64,000 nt of DNA from Bostrychus sinensis. Its lineage: Eukaryota > Chordata > Actinopteri > Gobiiformes > Eleotridae. Below, piece after piece: positions 11,455-23,201 of this stretch; position 1 is the stretch's first letter; every line of letters starts with the position of its first letter. The notes under the pieces were generated by a model, which ran no database searches, was not told the DNA's origin, and worked only from the letters and a program-made list of their open reading frames with translations. The stretch spans positions 40,172,662 through 40,236,661 of the forward strand of contig CM036242.1 of NCBI GenBank assembly GCA_020698575.1. Reading direction: 5' to 3'. A program made the translations under genes and the position numbers.

Positions 11455-11672
11455 TTTAGCTTTAAATTTAACAAAATAATTTCACAATTTTAACAACAAT
11501 GGATATTAAGTTGGCTGTAAGATGAGTTAAAAAATAATGATAGTGGGTAAAACTTAAAATTGAACATTTTTAGACATGGCCGTTAAATTAGATAAACGAA
11601 AAATATTAGTGGTTGAAAACTTGAGATTTTGAGATGGCTCCAAAACTAAAAAATCTTGAGGGATCCTGTTGC
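10718..11672. mobile_element. Foldback element with inner and outer inverted repeats
   Basis: The outer arms GCAACAGGATCCCTCAAG (10718) and CTTGAGGGATCCTGTTGC (ending about 11672) are exact inverses, extending imperfectly through TTTTGGGGCCA/TGGCTCCAAAA. A second inner pair at about 11290-11360 and 11505-11590 (ATGTCTAAAAA, CACTATCAT, AACTCATCTTACAGCCAA) is also inverted. A TAA microsatellite lies between the inner arms. No coding sequence. Palindromic organisation suggests a foldback or MITE family. Confidence 0.75.
11384..11453. repeat. (TAA)n microsatellite
   Basis: About 23 uninterrupted TAA/AAT triplets at the centre of the foldback element, where the loop would be. Confidence 0.95.
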
Positions 11673-11959
11673 CTTGATTTTTTGCAACTTTTTTTTTTTT
11701 TTACAGTGTATTTTTAAGTCATAAAAAGTGCACTGGAGTAGAATTTTTACTTTAAAATCTATCCTTTAAAATAGTCAAGTGTGTGAGTGATGTTTTTTGT
11801 TGTTCATATCTAAACTTTTAATCATTTTAGAAAGAATAATGCATATCATACATAATTTTTTTTTTTAAATCATATGTAAAGTTTTCAACTAAATGAAGCA
11901 CTGGGTTATTTTCTAGCCCAGACTGAAAATAACACACTAAAAATGATTATAGTCAAGAA

Positions 11960-12830
11960 CTTTCAATGGGGGCACCTCACGGTCAGGCGCGAAGGAGGGA
12001 GGAGACAGGCTCGCGCAGGGATCAGGCGTGTTCCTGCGTGCACTCAGACACTGAATATTGTCCCGTTTGACCATGGTGTTAGTTTGAAATTAAGTGAAAA
12101 TATGCCATGCTACTTTTGGATTACAGTGGGAGAGTGTGCTGCCCTGTGAAGGTTGTGGGTTTGCTCTCTTGGCCAACAATGAATGAATGAACAACAGTGT
12201 GAGTGTATAGGCTCCAGGTGCACATGACTCATTTATGACCAAAGTGGTAGAAGATATAGAAAAATCATCACAGTTTCATGGCATTTTATCATTTTGGACT
12301 AAAATCAGATGTTTCTTTAAATCCAAAGCACAGTCCAGAGGTGGCAAAAAACTGAATAATGAGGATCAGATAACATTATTAGTATTTTGTGGGCAACAGT
12401 AGCTCAGAAGGTTGAGTAAGTCTCAAGTTTCACAGTTTGCACTATGACCCTTAAGTGAAAAATGGAGGAAAGTACACTCCCGCAGTTCTTCCAGTCACAT
12501 GCATCTGTCTTTTTTTTCCCCCGGAAAACATTTTTTTAAATATCAAACAGTCAAACTGGTTTTATTCCAGTGCTGATACTATTTTTGCAGCTTCTTAGCC
12601 TGCCTAGGATAAAGGAAACCAGCGATGGCTTTGAGGCTGCTGTCAGTTTAGAGTGTGAGGGATAGTTAAGAGTCAGCTATAGCTTACAGCAGCAGTGAAG
12701 TGAGGCCAAGGGAAGAACCCAGCTGCTCTAATAGACCGTCATGGGACCACAGTAGTCAAGTTTAATGAGCAGAGCCACACCTTTCTTCCTTTTACTGATA
12801 AACTGGAAGAAGGCAGGGCAAAAATATATG
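11960..12830. other. Diverged duplicate of 4.35-5.85 kb, pre-expansion form
   Basis: Carries CAGGCGCGAAGGAG, then GGAGACAGG once, then ATCAGG and TGAATATTGTCCCGTTTGAC. These are the sequences that flank the 9-base minisatellite at 4363-4900, but without the array. Further on, 12550-12800 matches 5585-5830 (CTGGTTTTA..CAGTG, GCTTTGAGGCTGCTGT, GCCACACCTTTCTTCC). No gene found. Confidence 0.65.
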
Positions 12831-12999
12831 TAGGCCTACTACTTTATATGCAGGTTTATATGCAATACTGTAGTGCTCAGTTGTTAACCCTGTATGGAGT
12901 CTGCACAGAAAAACTATATTCAAACATATTACAGTATTTTAGCAAAACTAATATGCAATCTAGTCTAAATATTGTATACTTCTTTATGAAATGTAAAGC

Positions 13000-13165
13000 C
13001 TGGGCAGCCTCTTACAGTGACTGGAGTGGGCAATATGGGCGAAGTGTCTTGCCCAGGGGCACAACAACAGTATGCGCTTCGCCCCTGACAGTGGACACTT
13101 AAACAGGTTTGCAATTTCCCCACTGAGGGACTAATAAAGGTTTTCTTATGCTTATTATTTTGTTA
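13000..13165. mobile_element. Retroposon tail fragment
   Basis: GAAGTGTCTTGCCCAGGGGC and the ending CACTGAGGGACTAATAAAGG followed by CTTAT repeats match the style of 3' ends of common fish LINE/SINE repeats. Only a short 3' fragment is present; the family is not resolved. Confidence 0.5.
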
Positions 13166-13468
13166 CAAAAGGCTATTGTCACGACCGGCTCGATAGCCAT
13201 GACAAACAACACCAGGGAGACATGTTTGCAAATGGTTCATATTTATTTTTAAAAAGTTAGCGCTTTAGGGAGCCCTTTATCACCCAGAACTTTGTCATAA
13301 GCCCAGCTTTGCTACATTTTATTCTAATAATGCATATTCTAAAATTATTATGTGGCTAATGGCTAAAATCATTTTTGGACTTTTTAGAGGTTTAGAGGTA
13401 CAGATTCATTTTCTTTTTTTTTTTGTTTTTAACCTGATGACAAGGCGAGATATTACAGGTCAGTAGGG

Positions 13469-13875
13469 CAGTGGTGGAATGTAACACAGTAAAAGTACTT
13501 AGTTACTTTACTTGAGTAAATTGTACAAGGAGTACTTTTACTTTTACTTCACTACATTTTAGAGTATCCGTACTTTTTACTCCTTTACTTTTTTTATTGG
13601 CTTGAAGTACAAAGTATTTTGACTTTGGTTGAAAATCATTAGTGTTGTCATTGTAGACACAGTACATTAATATATAAGAAACAGTAAAGAAAAACCTCAA
13701 CTACAGATTCAGTTTTTCCTATTGCACTGATTAACCTTTAGTTTTCAGCTAATTCATTCACATTTAAAAGATTCATTAGTTCTTGATTCTGTGCAAAATA
13801 CTTTTTTAATCACAAGTCCAAAGTACTTTTACTTAAATAAAAAAAAAAAAAAAAAGAGTACTTCTTCCACCATGG
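13469..13875. mobile_element. hAT-like non-autonomous transposon (CAGTGGTGG family), copy 2
   Basis: Begins CAGTGGTGGAATGTAAC, ends CCACCATGG and has the AAGTACTTTTACTT interior typical of this family. The flanks CAGTAGGG (13461-13468) and GAGTAGGG (13876-13883) match at 7 of 8 positions, an 8-base target duplication as expected for hAT. Shorter than the copy at 2925 because of internal deletion, and ends in a poly-A stretch before the right terminus. Confidence 0.75.
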
Positions 13876-13883
13876 GAGTAGGG

Positions 13884-14570
13884 TAACACTTTGGACTAAC
13901 AAATATCATTGGGAAACTAGATTATTGGGATCACCAGAAGAAAAAAATGTATTGCAGCTTTCGTGTTTTTTATATTACAGTTTGTTAGATTTCTACAAAT
14001 TTTAGTCTGATTAATTGGTACTTGGAAAGCAAAAGACATATGTTTGAGGTGATACTCGGAGTGAAAAGTTTGCGAAAGACTGTATTAACGGATTTTCTTA
14101 CAGAGCGGATTTCAGATTTCTTATTTCACCTTTCTGTAAATCAAAAGATTCAGAAATACAAAAACACAAAACAAAATAACAACCTTTTTGTCATGTTTTT
14201 AGGATTAAAATACCCAGCAAATTAGGCTAGGAATTACATATCAACAAATGCCTCGGTAAAAGTCTATATTCAGAGTGAATATTTCATGTAGAAATCCATA
14301 GACCCAAGTTGACAAAATGTAATGAAATAAACATCTTATTGTGTAGATTGAACATTTATTTTGCTGTGATAACTATGTTGTACATGTCAAGAAGCAAACT
14401 GGCCCAAAATCTCAAAATTGAAAAACAAAAAAGAAGACATTTCACCTGAATTGTCTTGTTTTTCATTCTTACTTTAAATTTGTCTTGAGTTACATACAAA
14501 TTTGTTCTTAGTATGAACTTAAGCAGTACATACTTAGTATACAGGCAGTCAAAGACAGTTGTGTTTATTT
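13884..14570. other. Intergenic, nothing recognised
   Basis: AT-rich sequence. No repeat or gene seen. It leads into the 3' UTR of the first tandem gene; candidate minus-strand AATAAA signals occur near 14574-14598. Confidence 0.4.
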
Positions 14571-15169
14571 TAAGTTTATTTAAAGCTTATGCTTTATTTT
14601 AAATACAGTATGAGGCAGATTCAATAGTTCACATTAAAAATATTACATCCGGATGTTAGATACTGATCTCACTTAAACAGAGACAGATACATTCACATTA
14701 AAGGTGCAAAAGCAACAAAGTCACATTATCCAATAGACAATAAATACTGTGTACAGTACAATCAAACATGTTTTAAATTAGTGCTGTGCCATTTACAAAG
14801 TAGTTCATAAAATGCTATCATCTCATTGCACATGGTGCCGACGCAGTGTGGAAAATAATATGGATTTACTGTGTGTTTAAAGATGTTACCAGTGTTTGTT
14901 GTAGGCTTCTACACAAGGTACAACATCAGGGGAGCTGATTACTGAGCAGCATGTTTAGAAAGAGGAATAAACCTTTCATTAAGCAGTCTGTATTTGCATA
15001 TTAGGGACACACATTTTATTAGGTCAACAAGTTATAGTTGAACTTCAGCCTGCAGACCTGCCACTCCATTTTAGCTCCTTTAAAGCTTGAGCTGGTATAG
15101 AAGTGCTTCCGTGCCAACTCTGATCTGAAACATTGCTACAGATGATGCAGTGGTTAGACTGACATGTAT

Positions 15170-16228
15170 TCATGCAGGGGGCCAGACGTGCTCAGGCTTG
15201 AGGTAAACATATGGAGAGAAAGAGTACATCCCAGTGTCCACCCAGCAAATTGGATCATAATCTTCGTCTGTTTGATTCTCATACTCGTCCTCGCTGGCCT
15301 GCTCGTCTTCATCAGACCTCAGCCCGGAGCTGTCCCCTCTCACTCTGTTCCCCATTTCACTCTCTCTGAGGCTGCTGTGACACTCGGTGCAGACTCTCAG
15401 TCGTTTGGTTGGGTGGATGTGGCTGATCACAGCACGCTTTTTGGAACAATATCCACAAACCAAGAAGCCACACTTCCTGCAGTGGTGCCGGCGGTGGGTC
15501 ATGGTGAACTTGCTGGAACAGCGCATGCAGATAGCAGAGGCTGGATCTGGGATCCACGTCACAGCGAAGATAGGGTTGGCTCTGCGGCCGCTGCTCTGAA
15601 GGAGTCGAGTTTTGCAAACTTCAATGTGTTCCATCCAGGCCTGTTTTTCCTCTCGAGAGGCGGCAGAGACGTAGAAGGACTTTTTTGGAGTCTTGATCAG
15701 CCACTGGTGTTTCATTAGGAAACCATTCTCCAAGTCCTCCAGCTCAATGTCCTCTGAAAAGTCAAAATGAGACAGATTTAACACTTTCACCATTTAATTT
15801 TCAGAACTGGAAAACAGACTTTGTCTTTCTTTTAAATCAATCTTTTTTTTTTTCTTTTTATATTGCAGCTGCTGCATAAAATGGCCAACTTACAGCCATG
15901 GTTATCACAGATTATACAAGGTCATTCTGCAAATTTGTAAAAAGACAGAATTGCAGAGTTTTTAATCATCTTGTTACTCACCAAGAGGGATAATCTTTTG
16001 ATTCTTGAACCAGCGTCCATTGATGACGATGTTGCCGTAGACCAGCATGTCGTTAAACAGGAAAAATGCTTTTGGTTGAGGTCCACGGCGGCTCTGCTTC
16101 ATCAGTCGTCCCTCTCCGATCAAAACTCGCTCTGGATTGACCAGGCGCCCCCCAGCCGGTCCAAAAGACTTCTGCACGGCCACGATCCGCCTCTGGTTCT
16201 CCTTTATAAATGAGATCTGCTGTGTCAT
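15170..16228 (-). CDS. plekhf1-like: PH-FYVE protein, plekhf1-like (phafin), copy 1
   Basis: Two coding exons, 16228-15982 and 15753-15170, joined by a 228-base intron (donor G|GTGAGT, acceptor TTTTCAG|A, phase 1), give 276 residues, close to the 279 of human PLEKHF1. The PH domain spans about residues 25-128 (RVLIGEGRLMK, FFLFNDMLVYG, WLIKTPKKSF). The FYVE domain is about 149-211, with WIPD (149-152), RRHHCRKCG (170-178), RVC (202-204) and zinc ligands C158, C161, C174, C177, C182, C185, C204 and C207 all present. An acidic linker (about 223-249) and a tail ending PYVYLKPEHVWPPA follow. Family members bind phosphatidylinositol 3-phosphate on endosomes and lysosomes and act in trafficking, autophagy or cell death. 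I chose Met at 16228 because it lies 12 residues before the RRI motif, as in the family; in-frame ATGs reach 16312, and a possible upstream exon is reported among the findings. The intron and 3' UTR differ clearly from copies 2-4 while exon 1 is almost the same. plekhf1 versus plekhf2 orthology is not settled: as I recall the human genes have single coding exons. Confidence 0.88.
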
Positions 16229-16479
16229 TGTGCCGTATTGTTGGTCAGGAGCTGTGTCCAGTCTCTCTGTAGTTCCTCTGTGCATGTAAGAAGCTGTGTC
16301 TGGAGACAACACAGCAGTGCAGCGCTTAAATATCGTTGGTGATGAAATGGGGTTTTCCTGTTTTCAAGCTAAAGAAGAACTGGTTTGTCAAGAGGTGGGG
16401 CATTTACTCTGACTCTGTGGCACAAGAAACAGTGCCAGCATTTCCTGGTAATTCTCATTGGGGCTTTCTGGAGCCATCT

Positions 16480-16900
16480 GCGATCTGATCAAAGAAAAAT
16501 GTAAAACATCTATAACTGGCATCAGATATGGGAATATTTTCTGCACCTCTCAGAAAACAAAAAAGAAAATCGCTGCACCAAAAGTTGTTTCCTACTTTAC
16601 TAAACACTGACGGGACAAACCCAAGGCTAGAAACTGGGTCCTGGAAAATGGATTAAGAAATGTCCCTTGGGCCTAAGCGACCACAGAGAAACATATCATC
16701 TCCAAAAGCACACAGTCCCCCAGCGGGACACACAGTCCATGTTTATGTTTGCCTGTACAAACTGACAGGAGTCCACCAAATCACATTAAAGCTGAACTAT
16801 ACCTGGTTTACCTCTGCCATCCCAGGTGCTGTTACAACAACAGTATAGCTACATTTTTGCTTATTTTAAATCAACAAATGGGCCAATTAAACATCATGTC

Positions 16901-16931
<31 letters not shown>

Positions 16932-19416
16932 CTATTTGTGTCTCTAGACCATCCCAGGGAAAATCAGTTGGTGAGTCATAGGACCTCGTCTCATTTGTTA
17001 AAAGCGCATAGGTCTACAGTACAAAGCAGGTGTCAAAAACAGCATGCACCACTGAAATAGACCAGAGTTGTGGGTGACGTATGAAGCATACATTACTTCA
17101 TTTCAATGTAAATATTGTATTGTAAAGGTTATCTTTGCTGTGGGTTATTTTGCTTTATACACACCCATGTATGGATTCATGAATACAATAAAGCAAACAC
17201 TTCTAGAAAGACTCACACAATAGGAGCCCACTGCAGTTTGGTCTTAAATCTCTGAGTCTGACAGCTGTTTCAGGCCAGTGTCTGTTAAACTCCTTCACAC
17301 TCCTCACTCTGCTTCATGAGCTCACAGACCATCAGGCAAAGCTGAGAGTGGTGTAAAGTTTTAGCATAATAAGGAACCTTTAATGTTATGTTCTACAGAA
17401 CAATAGTTTTATTTAAAAAATTAACAACCTCCATACTTTTCTGAGAAGATAGAGAAAAGAAAATAAGCAGTAGACCAGGAAACTGTCGCTCTGAACAAGA
17501 TGATAAGAGAGGAATTTTTCTAAACAAGTTTTCAACTGCAAGGTTTTTAGTTAACAGTAAATAGCAAAATATAACAGCTACCTCTGCGAAACAGTGTCTT
17601 TAATCAGTGTGCTGACTTTGGGGGACTCGCTGATGTCATTTATTACATCCAGAGGCTGAGGGTTGTTTCTTCTTCTTTATTTTCCTGTAAAGGACACTAC
17701 ATTTTTATCCATCTTTGAATCTCTTATGCACCCAATAAAAGTGGTTTGGGATTTTTAGAGACTTTTTATCTTGATAAAGTTTTTGCAGTTCTTGTCAGCA
17801 CATGTCCAGACAACTGCAGTAAAAACTGATAAATGAAACGTATGTATTATAACAGTAATAACTTTTTATGTATTTAAATGTGTGCTCCATAAAGGCACCT
17901 GTAGGTTTAGAGGTTGCATAAATGAGAAACATACAAATAAATGAATAGGGGCATGGTGGCAGAGTGGTTAGTGCTCTTCCTCTGGTTTCCCACATTAACC
18001 TAGAACATGCACTAATCCTGCAGCTTGGTACTCCTGACCAAGATCCTGGCTCAAGATCTGGTCAAGGGTCTCCAGGAGCTGCACCCTGTCCCCCACGGCT
18101 CCTGACAGGTCCTGGTAAAGTCCTCCATTTTAAAACTCTCTATTTAACACCAAGAACATTGTGTGCAGGAGTGCTCCAAGCCTGAAGTATCATAACACTG
18201 ACAAGTCTGTTATACAAGTGTGAAATATTCAAATGCAACAGAGACAAAGCCAAAGGCACAAGGAAGAGGAGCTGAACAGGTTTGGAGCATGGAAACTGTG
18301 TAGAGTCTGCAGTAACTCTTTCTGTTACATAAAAGGGCAGGAGGAAGTCAGATCATGTTGCATACAAAGCATCACACTGTTGCAACGTATGGAGCCTCTG
18401 TCCATGTAATATTCTCACAAATGGATTTCTGTTAAAACCAGTGTCTCATTCAAGATAAAATTAGGCAAGACCAGGACCAGATTACTCAGTGAGACAACCT
18501 GGAAAACAGAACTGTACCTAGAAAATGCTTTTCACCTTTAGGATCGGAGTAAAGAAATGTCTCAGAACTGGTGTGATCATTGTCTGTGCTGGCTGTATTT
18601 GTTACTTCTGAGAAATATTTAGATTTTTAAAAAAGTGTGTATGTTGAAATAAAAGTTTCTGCGAGTTTTTAAAGTTTGAACAGTTTGTGCCATTATCCAA
18701 ACTACAAGAGATGGAGGACTGAGTCATGGACTTGGACTCCACTTGAGCTTAAACCTCAAAAACTTGACTTGAACTCAAATCTTTCTTTTAGTGCTCAGAC
18801 TTGTACTCAGCTCTTCCCACTGTCCAGGACTTGGACTTGTGAACTAATAACTTGGACTTAGACTCAGACGTGTGGATAATAACTTGGACTTGTACTCAGA
18901 CTGGGGCACTTTCTTGTCCCATTTGTGTCTAATTTGCTAACTTTCATTTTTACATTATTTATTTATTATATATTATTTTATTCGACCTTTATTTAACCAG
19001 GAAAGTCCTAAAAAGGTCCAATATTATGCCTTTTCAGGCTTTTTGAATGAGTATTTGACACCTTTGCATTAGTATTTCAAGTTTTATCACTTACAATAAT
19101 TTACAGTCTTATATAGGCATCCTCTGAGGTTGCATAATTTACTCTGTCTTCACAAAAAAGGTCACAGAGGAATATTAGTCCAGTGACATCTGAGTTCTAG
19201 GGTGTTTTCCTAACATTTTTTAGAGTAGCAGTATTTAGGTGTATAAAATTAAATGAAATATAAAAAATGTGCAAATATGTGGGCAGCCTTATAAGTTTGC
19301 TGCGTTGTATGCATGCAGCTTCTCAAAATGGATTACTTACAACACAAAACTTGTTAGATTAGTTAAGACTTGACCTTCATAGACAGTGCATTCAATAATG
19401 AGAAAAGGTATTTAAG
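16480..19416. other. Unit spacer upstream of the gene
   Basis: Upstream region of the minus-strand gene; equivalents at 27595-30515, 38780-41700 and 49965-52867. It holds a tRNA-like SINE head at 17948-17990 (box A-like TGGCAGAGTGG at 17957-17967), a GACTTGGACTT-rich low-complexity stretch at about 18720-18905, and two coding-looking minus-strand fragments (about 17285-17341 and 17582-17650) that I could not assign. No promoter motif can be called with confidence. Confidence 0.5.
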
Positions 19417-19621
19417 GTGGTAATCAGAAAATGGAAGGACAGAGGCAATGTTGATGTTAAGGCCAAGAAAAAATACCAGAGAGACACAGGCAAGGAATGG
19501 TGAGAATGGTTAAAGACAACCCACAGATCACCTCCAAACACCTACAACATCATCCTGCTGCAGATGGTGTTTCCATACAACAATTCAGCGCACTTTGCAC
19601 AAAAAACAGCTGTATGGAAGG
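19417..19621 (+). pseudogene. Tc1 transposase relic, unit A
   Basis: Encodes the middle of a Tc1/mariner transposase: IRKWKDRGN, then RMVKDNPQITSK, then LQHHPAADGVS, corresponding to the DNA-binding region that precedes the DDE catalytic core. The core itself is missing. The fragment runs straight into Rex3 sequence. Compared with the other units, 28 bases including GRVMPRHKLL-coding sequence are deleted at the junction. Confidence 0.75.
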
Positions 19622-21998
19622 GCAAAAGCTCATTTAGGGAGGCGTCCAGGAGGCATCTGAAACAGATGCCTGAGGCACCTCAGCTGGCCCCTCATGATGT
19701 GGAGGAGCAGCGGCTCTACTCTGAGCTCCTCCCAAGTAATCTAGCTCCTCACCCTATCTCTAAGGAAGTGCCCAGCCACCCTGCGGAGGAAACTCATTTT
19801 GGCCGCTTGTATCCGGGATCTTGTCCTTTCGGTCATGACCCAAAGCTCATGACCATAGGTGAGAGTAGGAACGTAGATCGATGGTAAATTGAGATCTTCG
19901 CCTTTTGGCTCAGCTCCTTCTTCACCGCAACAGACCGATACAACGACCGCATTACTGCAGACGCTGCACTGATCCTCCTGTCAATCTCACGCTCCATCCT
20001 TCCCTCACTCGTGAACAAGACCCCAAGATACTTAAATTCCTCCACTTGAGGCAGGAACTCTCCTCCGACCTGGAGAGGGCAGGCCACCCTTTTCCGGTCA
20101 AGAACCATGGCCTTGGACTTGGAGGTGCTGATTCTCAATCCAGCCATTTCACGCTCGGCTGCAAACCATCCCAATGCGCACTGAAGGTCCAGGTTTGATG
20201 AAGCCAACAGGACAACATCATCTGCAAAAAGCTGAGATAAGATCCTGTGGTCCCCAAACCAGACTCCCTCTGGCCCCTGGGTGTGCCTAGAAATTCTGTC
20301 CATAAAAATAATGAACAGAACCGGTGATAAAGGGCAGCCCTGATGGAGTCCAACATGCACTCAGAACAGTTCTGACTGCTCTGGTTGTACACAGACCAGA
20401 CAGCCCTTTGCAGAGGGCCTCGGACCCCATACTTCCAGAGCACCCTCCAAAGAACGCTACGAGGGACACAGTCATACGCCTTCTCCAGGTCCACAAAACA
20501 CATGTGGACTGGATGGGCGAACTCCCATGAGCCCTCGAGCAGCCGACAGAGAGTGTAGAGCTGGTCCACTGTTCCACGACAGGGACCAAAACTGGATTGT
20601 TCCTCCTGAAACCAAGTTTTGACTATCGGCCGAATTCTCCTCTCCAGCACCCTGGAATAGACTTTCCCAGGGAGGCTGAGAAGTGTGATCCCCTGTAGTT
20701 GGCACACACCATCCGGTCCCCCTTCTTAAAAAGAGGGACCACCACCCTGGTCTGCCAGTCCAGAGGTACTGTCCCCGACTACCACGCGATGTTGCAGAGA
20801 TGCGTCAGCCAAGACAGCCCCACAACATCCAGAGACTTGAGGTACTCAGGGCAGATCTCATCCACCCCCAAAGCCTTGCCACCGGGAAGTTTTTTAACCA
20901 TCTCAGTGACTTCAGCCTGGGTGTTAGACGAGTCCACCACAAAGTCCCCAGCCTCTGCTCCCTCTACGGAAGGCACGTCAGTGGGATTGAGGGGATCCTC
21001 AACGTATTCCTTCCACTGCCTGACAACATCCCCAGTCGAGGTCAACAGCTGTCCACTTCCACTATAAACAGTGTTAGTGAAGCACTGCTTCCCCGTTCTT
21101 AGACGGCGGACAGTTTGCCAGAATATCTTCAAGGCCGACTGATAGTCCTCCTCCATGGCTTCCCTGAACTACTCTCACACCCGAGTTTTTGGCTCCACAA
21201 GCGCCTGGGCTGCAGCACACTTGGCCTTCCTGTACCCTCAGGAGTCCCACAAGCCAACCAGGCTTGATAGGACTCCATCAGCATCCCCTACTTCCGGTGT
21301 CTACCACACAGTTCGGGGGTTGCCACCTTATGGCCACAGCTCTGAATGGCTGCATCAGTAATAGAGGTGGAGAACATGGTCCACTCAGACTCGATGTCCC
21401 AAACCTCCCTGGAGATCTGGTTGAAGCTCTTTGGAGGTTGGAATTGAAGATCCCTCTAACAGAGGGCTCAGCCAGATGTTCCCAACAGACCCTCACAATA
21501 CGTTTGGTCCTGCCAAGTCTTTCTGGCTTCCTCCGCCGCCAGCGGATCCAACTCATCACCAGGTGGTGATCAGTTGACAGCTCAGCCCTTCTCTTCACCC
21601 GAGTGTCCAAGACACACGGCCGAAGGTCAGATGACACGACTACAAAGTTGTTCATCGGCCTCTGGCCTAGAGTGTCCTAGTGCCACGTGCACCGATGGAC
21701 GCCCTTATGCTCAAACATGGTAATCGTTATCGACAAACTGTGACTAGCACAGAAATCCAATAACAGAACACCACTCGGGTTCAGAATGGGGAGGCCATTC
21801 CTCCCAGTCATGCCCCTCCAGGTGTCACTGTGGTTACCCACATGGGTATCGAAGACCCCCAGTCAGAGCACCTTCCAGTACACCTTCCATGGACTCCAAG
21901 AAGGCTGGGTACTCTGCACTGCTCTTCAGCCTGTAAGCTGAGACAACAGTGACCCGAAGGCACAATGACATGACCCTCTCCCTCCATGACTCCCTCTG
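19622..21998 (-). mobile_element. Rex3 (RTE-clade) LINE, broken, unit A
   Basis: On the minus strand, fragments of the endonuclease (SAYRLKSSAEYPAFLES, then SSDLRPCVLDTRVKR, STDHHLVMSWIRW), a middle part (FWQTVRRLRTGKQC, VVRQWKEYVEDPLNPTD, KALGVDEICPEYLKSL) and reverse transcriptase (GCPLSPVLFIIFMDRIS, catalytic FADD at about 20217-20228, VEEFKYLGVLFTSEGRMERE). A Rex3-specific stretch, GGTGATAAAGGGCAGCCCTG, lies at about 20322-20341. The frame is broken in several places, there is a deletion between the middle part and the endonuclease end, and the 5' end is truncated, so it cannot be autonomous. RTE elements replicate by target-primed reverse transcription. Confidence 0.88.
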
Positions 21999-22065
21999 TT
22001 TTAATTCCCAGTGTTTTTCTGTCAATAATGAATAATAACAATAGTGAAGTAGATAAGAGTATAAG

Positions 22066-22811
22066 CAGAGGTGGGTAGTAATGAGTTCCATTTACTGGAA
22101 TCACTTTTTGAATAATTTGTGCCTCTTTCGCAAAAGACTTTTTACTACCCCTTGAGTAATATTATTTTCAAGTAACAGCATTCTTACTTGAGTACTATGT
22201 TTCTACCCAGCTACTCAACCCACCTCTGGTTGTTTGTTTAACGGTTTGTTTAATCTATGCCTATTAGCAGCCTTACATAACACAGAGCCTGGGTTACTGC
22301 TCCTGTCTGCTCCTCCAAATTGAAAGTGTTACTGTATCCCTCCCTAAATATCTCATAGTCCCCCTTTTCACAAAATCCTGGAGTATCCCTTTAATGTAAT
22401 GGTTTATAACACTGAATTAGTGACAGATGTGCGTGGCAGGTCGTCTGGTGTTATTATTCAAATATTTCCCGTGAACACAGAGTAAACAAACACACACGGG
22501 AAACACACAGGGAAACGCCCTTTCATCATTTTCAACATGCAATTTTTCTTCCTACTGCTTACGGTCAATGGTGACGACAATGACTCAGCAGCAATTTTAA
22601 TCCATGTTTTATGCATCTGTTTATACAAGAACTGAGGACATTTGTACAGCAACAGAAAAGGTGGGCTTAGACGGGAATACTTGTCTGCAATGGCTCTTTA
22701 GAAAACTACTTTGAAAATGCTCCATAAACAAACAGCGGAGGGTAAAGCCAAAAATTGAGTTTTTTTTTTTTTTTTTTTACTTGAAAATAGAAGTATTACT
22801 ACCCACCTCTG
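22066..22811. mobile_element. hAT-like MITE ends (CAGAGGTGGGTAGTA), composite, unit A
   Basis: Left end CAGAGGTGGGTAGTAAT at 22066; the reverse complement of the right end at 22811 is the same 17 bases. A third, inner terminus (ACCCACCTCTG ending 22228) shows that the first 163 bases form a complete small element (AGAGGTGGG ... CCCACCTCT), so the region is probably composite or nested. 22229-22774 between them has no recognisable gene. Flanking 8-mers do not match. It separates two Rex3 pieces. Confidence 0.65.
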
Positions 22812-22912
22812 CAAACTATAGATAATTGTATGTACAGTATGATAAGCTTGGGTTATCTGGTTCCCTTTTAGTGAAGTAATTAGTGTTCTCTGCCTTTGTG
22901 TGATTCCCAAGG

Positions 22913-23201
22913 GTTTGCCAGAATATCTTCTGGCAAACAGTTCTGACTGTTCGCATTGCAGGTTACAACCTGCAATGCGCCTCAAACGCCTTCTCCAGGT
23001 CCACAAAACACATGTGGACTGAATGGGCGAACTCCCATGAGCCCTCGAGCACCCGACAGAGAGTGTAGAGCTGGTCCACTGTTCCACGACAGGGACCAAA
23101 ACCAGATTGTTCCTCCTGAAACCGAGGTTTGACTATTGGCCAAATTCTCCTCTCCAGCACCATGGAATAGACTTTCCCAGGGAGGCTGAGGAGTGTGATC
23201 C
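22913..23201 (-). mobile_element. Second Rex3 fragment with palindromes, unit A
   Basis: Encodes a reverse transcriptase piece (VLERRIWPIVKPRFQEEQSG, GTVDQLYTLCRVLEGSWEF, VHMCFVDLEKAF) bordered by clustered inverted repeats at 22913-22979. The last palindrome has 13-base perfect arms (CGCATTGCAGGTT) around AC at 22952-22979. Relative to units B-D about 50 bases after this palindrome are missing. Confidence 0.8.

Noticed and set aside
15164..15718. 184-codon plus-strand frame and its copies at 26288, 37473, 48658 and 59730
   Set aside because: Antisense shadow of plekhf1-like exon 2, which has splice sites, FYVE zinc motifs and family similarity on the minus strand.
15971..16213. 80-codon plus-strand frame and its copies in the other units
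   Set aside because: Antisense of plekhf1-like exon 1 (PH domain).
20699..21569. Plus-strand frames of 100-126 codons within Rex3, repeated in all units
   Set aside because: Antisense of the Rex3 endonuclease and reverse transcriptase segments; identical in the units only because the units are duplicated.
19622..21998. An active, autonomous Rex3 element
   Set aside because: Frameshifts, an internal deletion and a truncated 5' end occur in all four copies.
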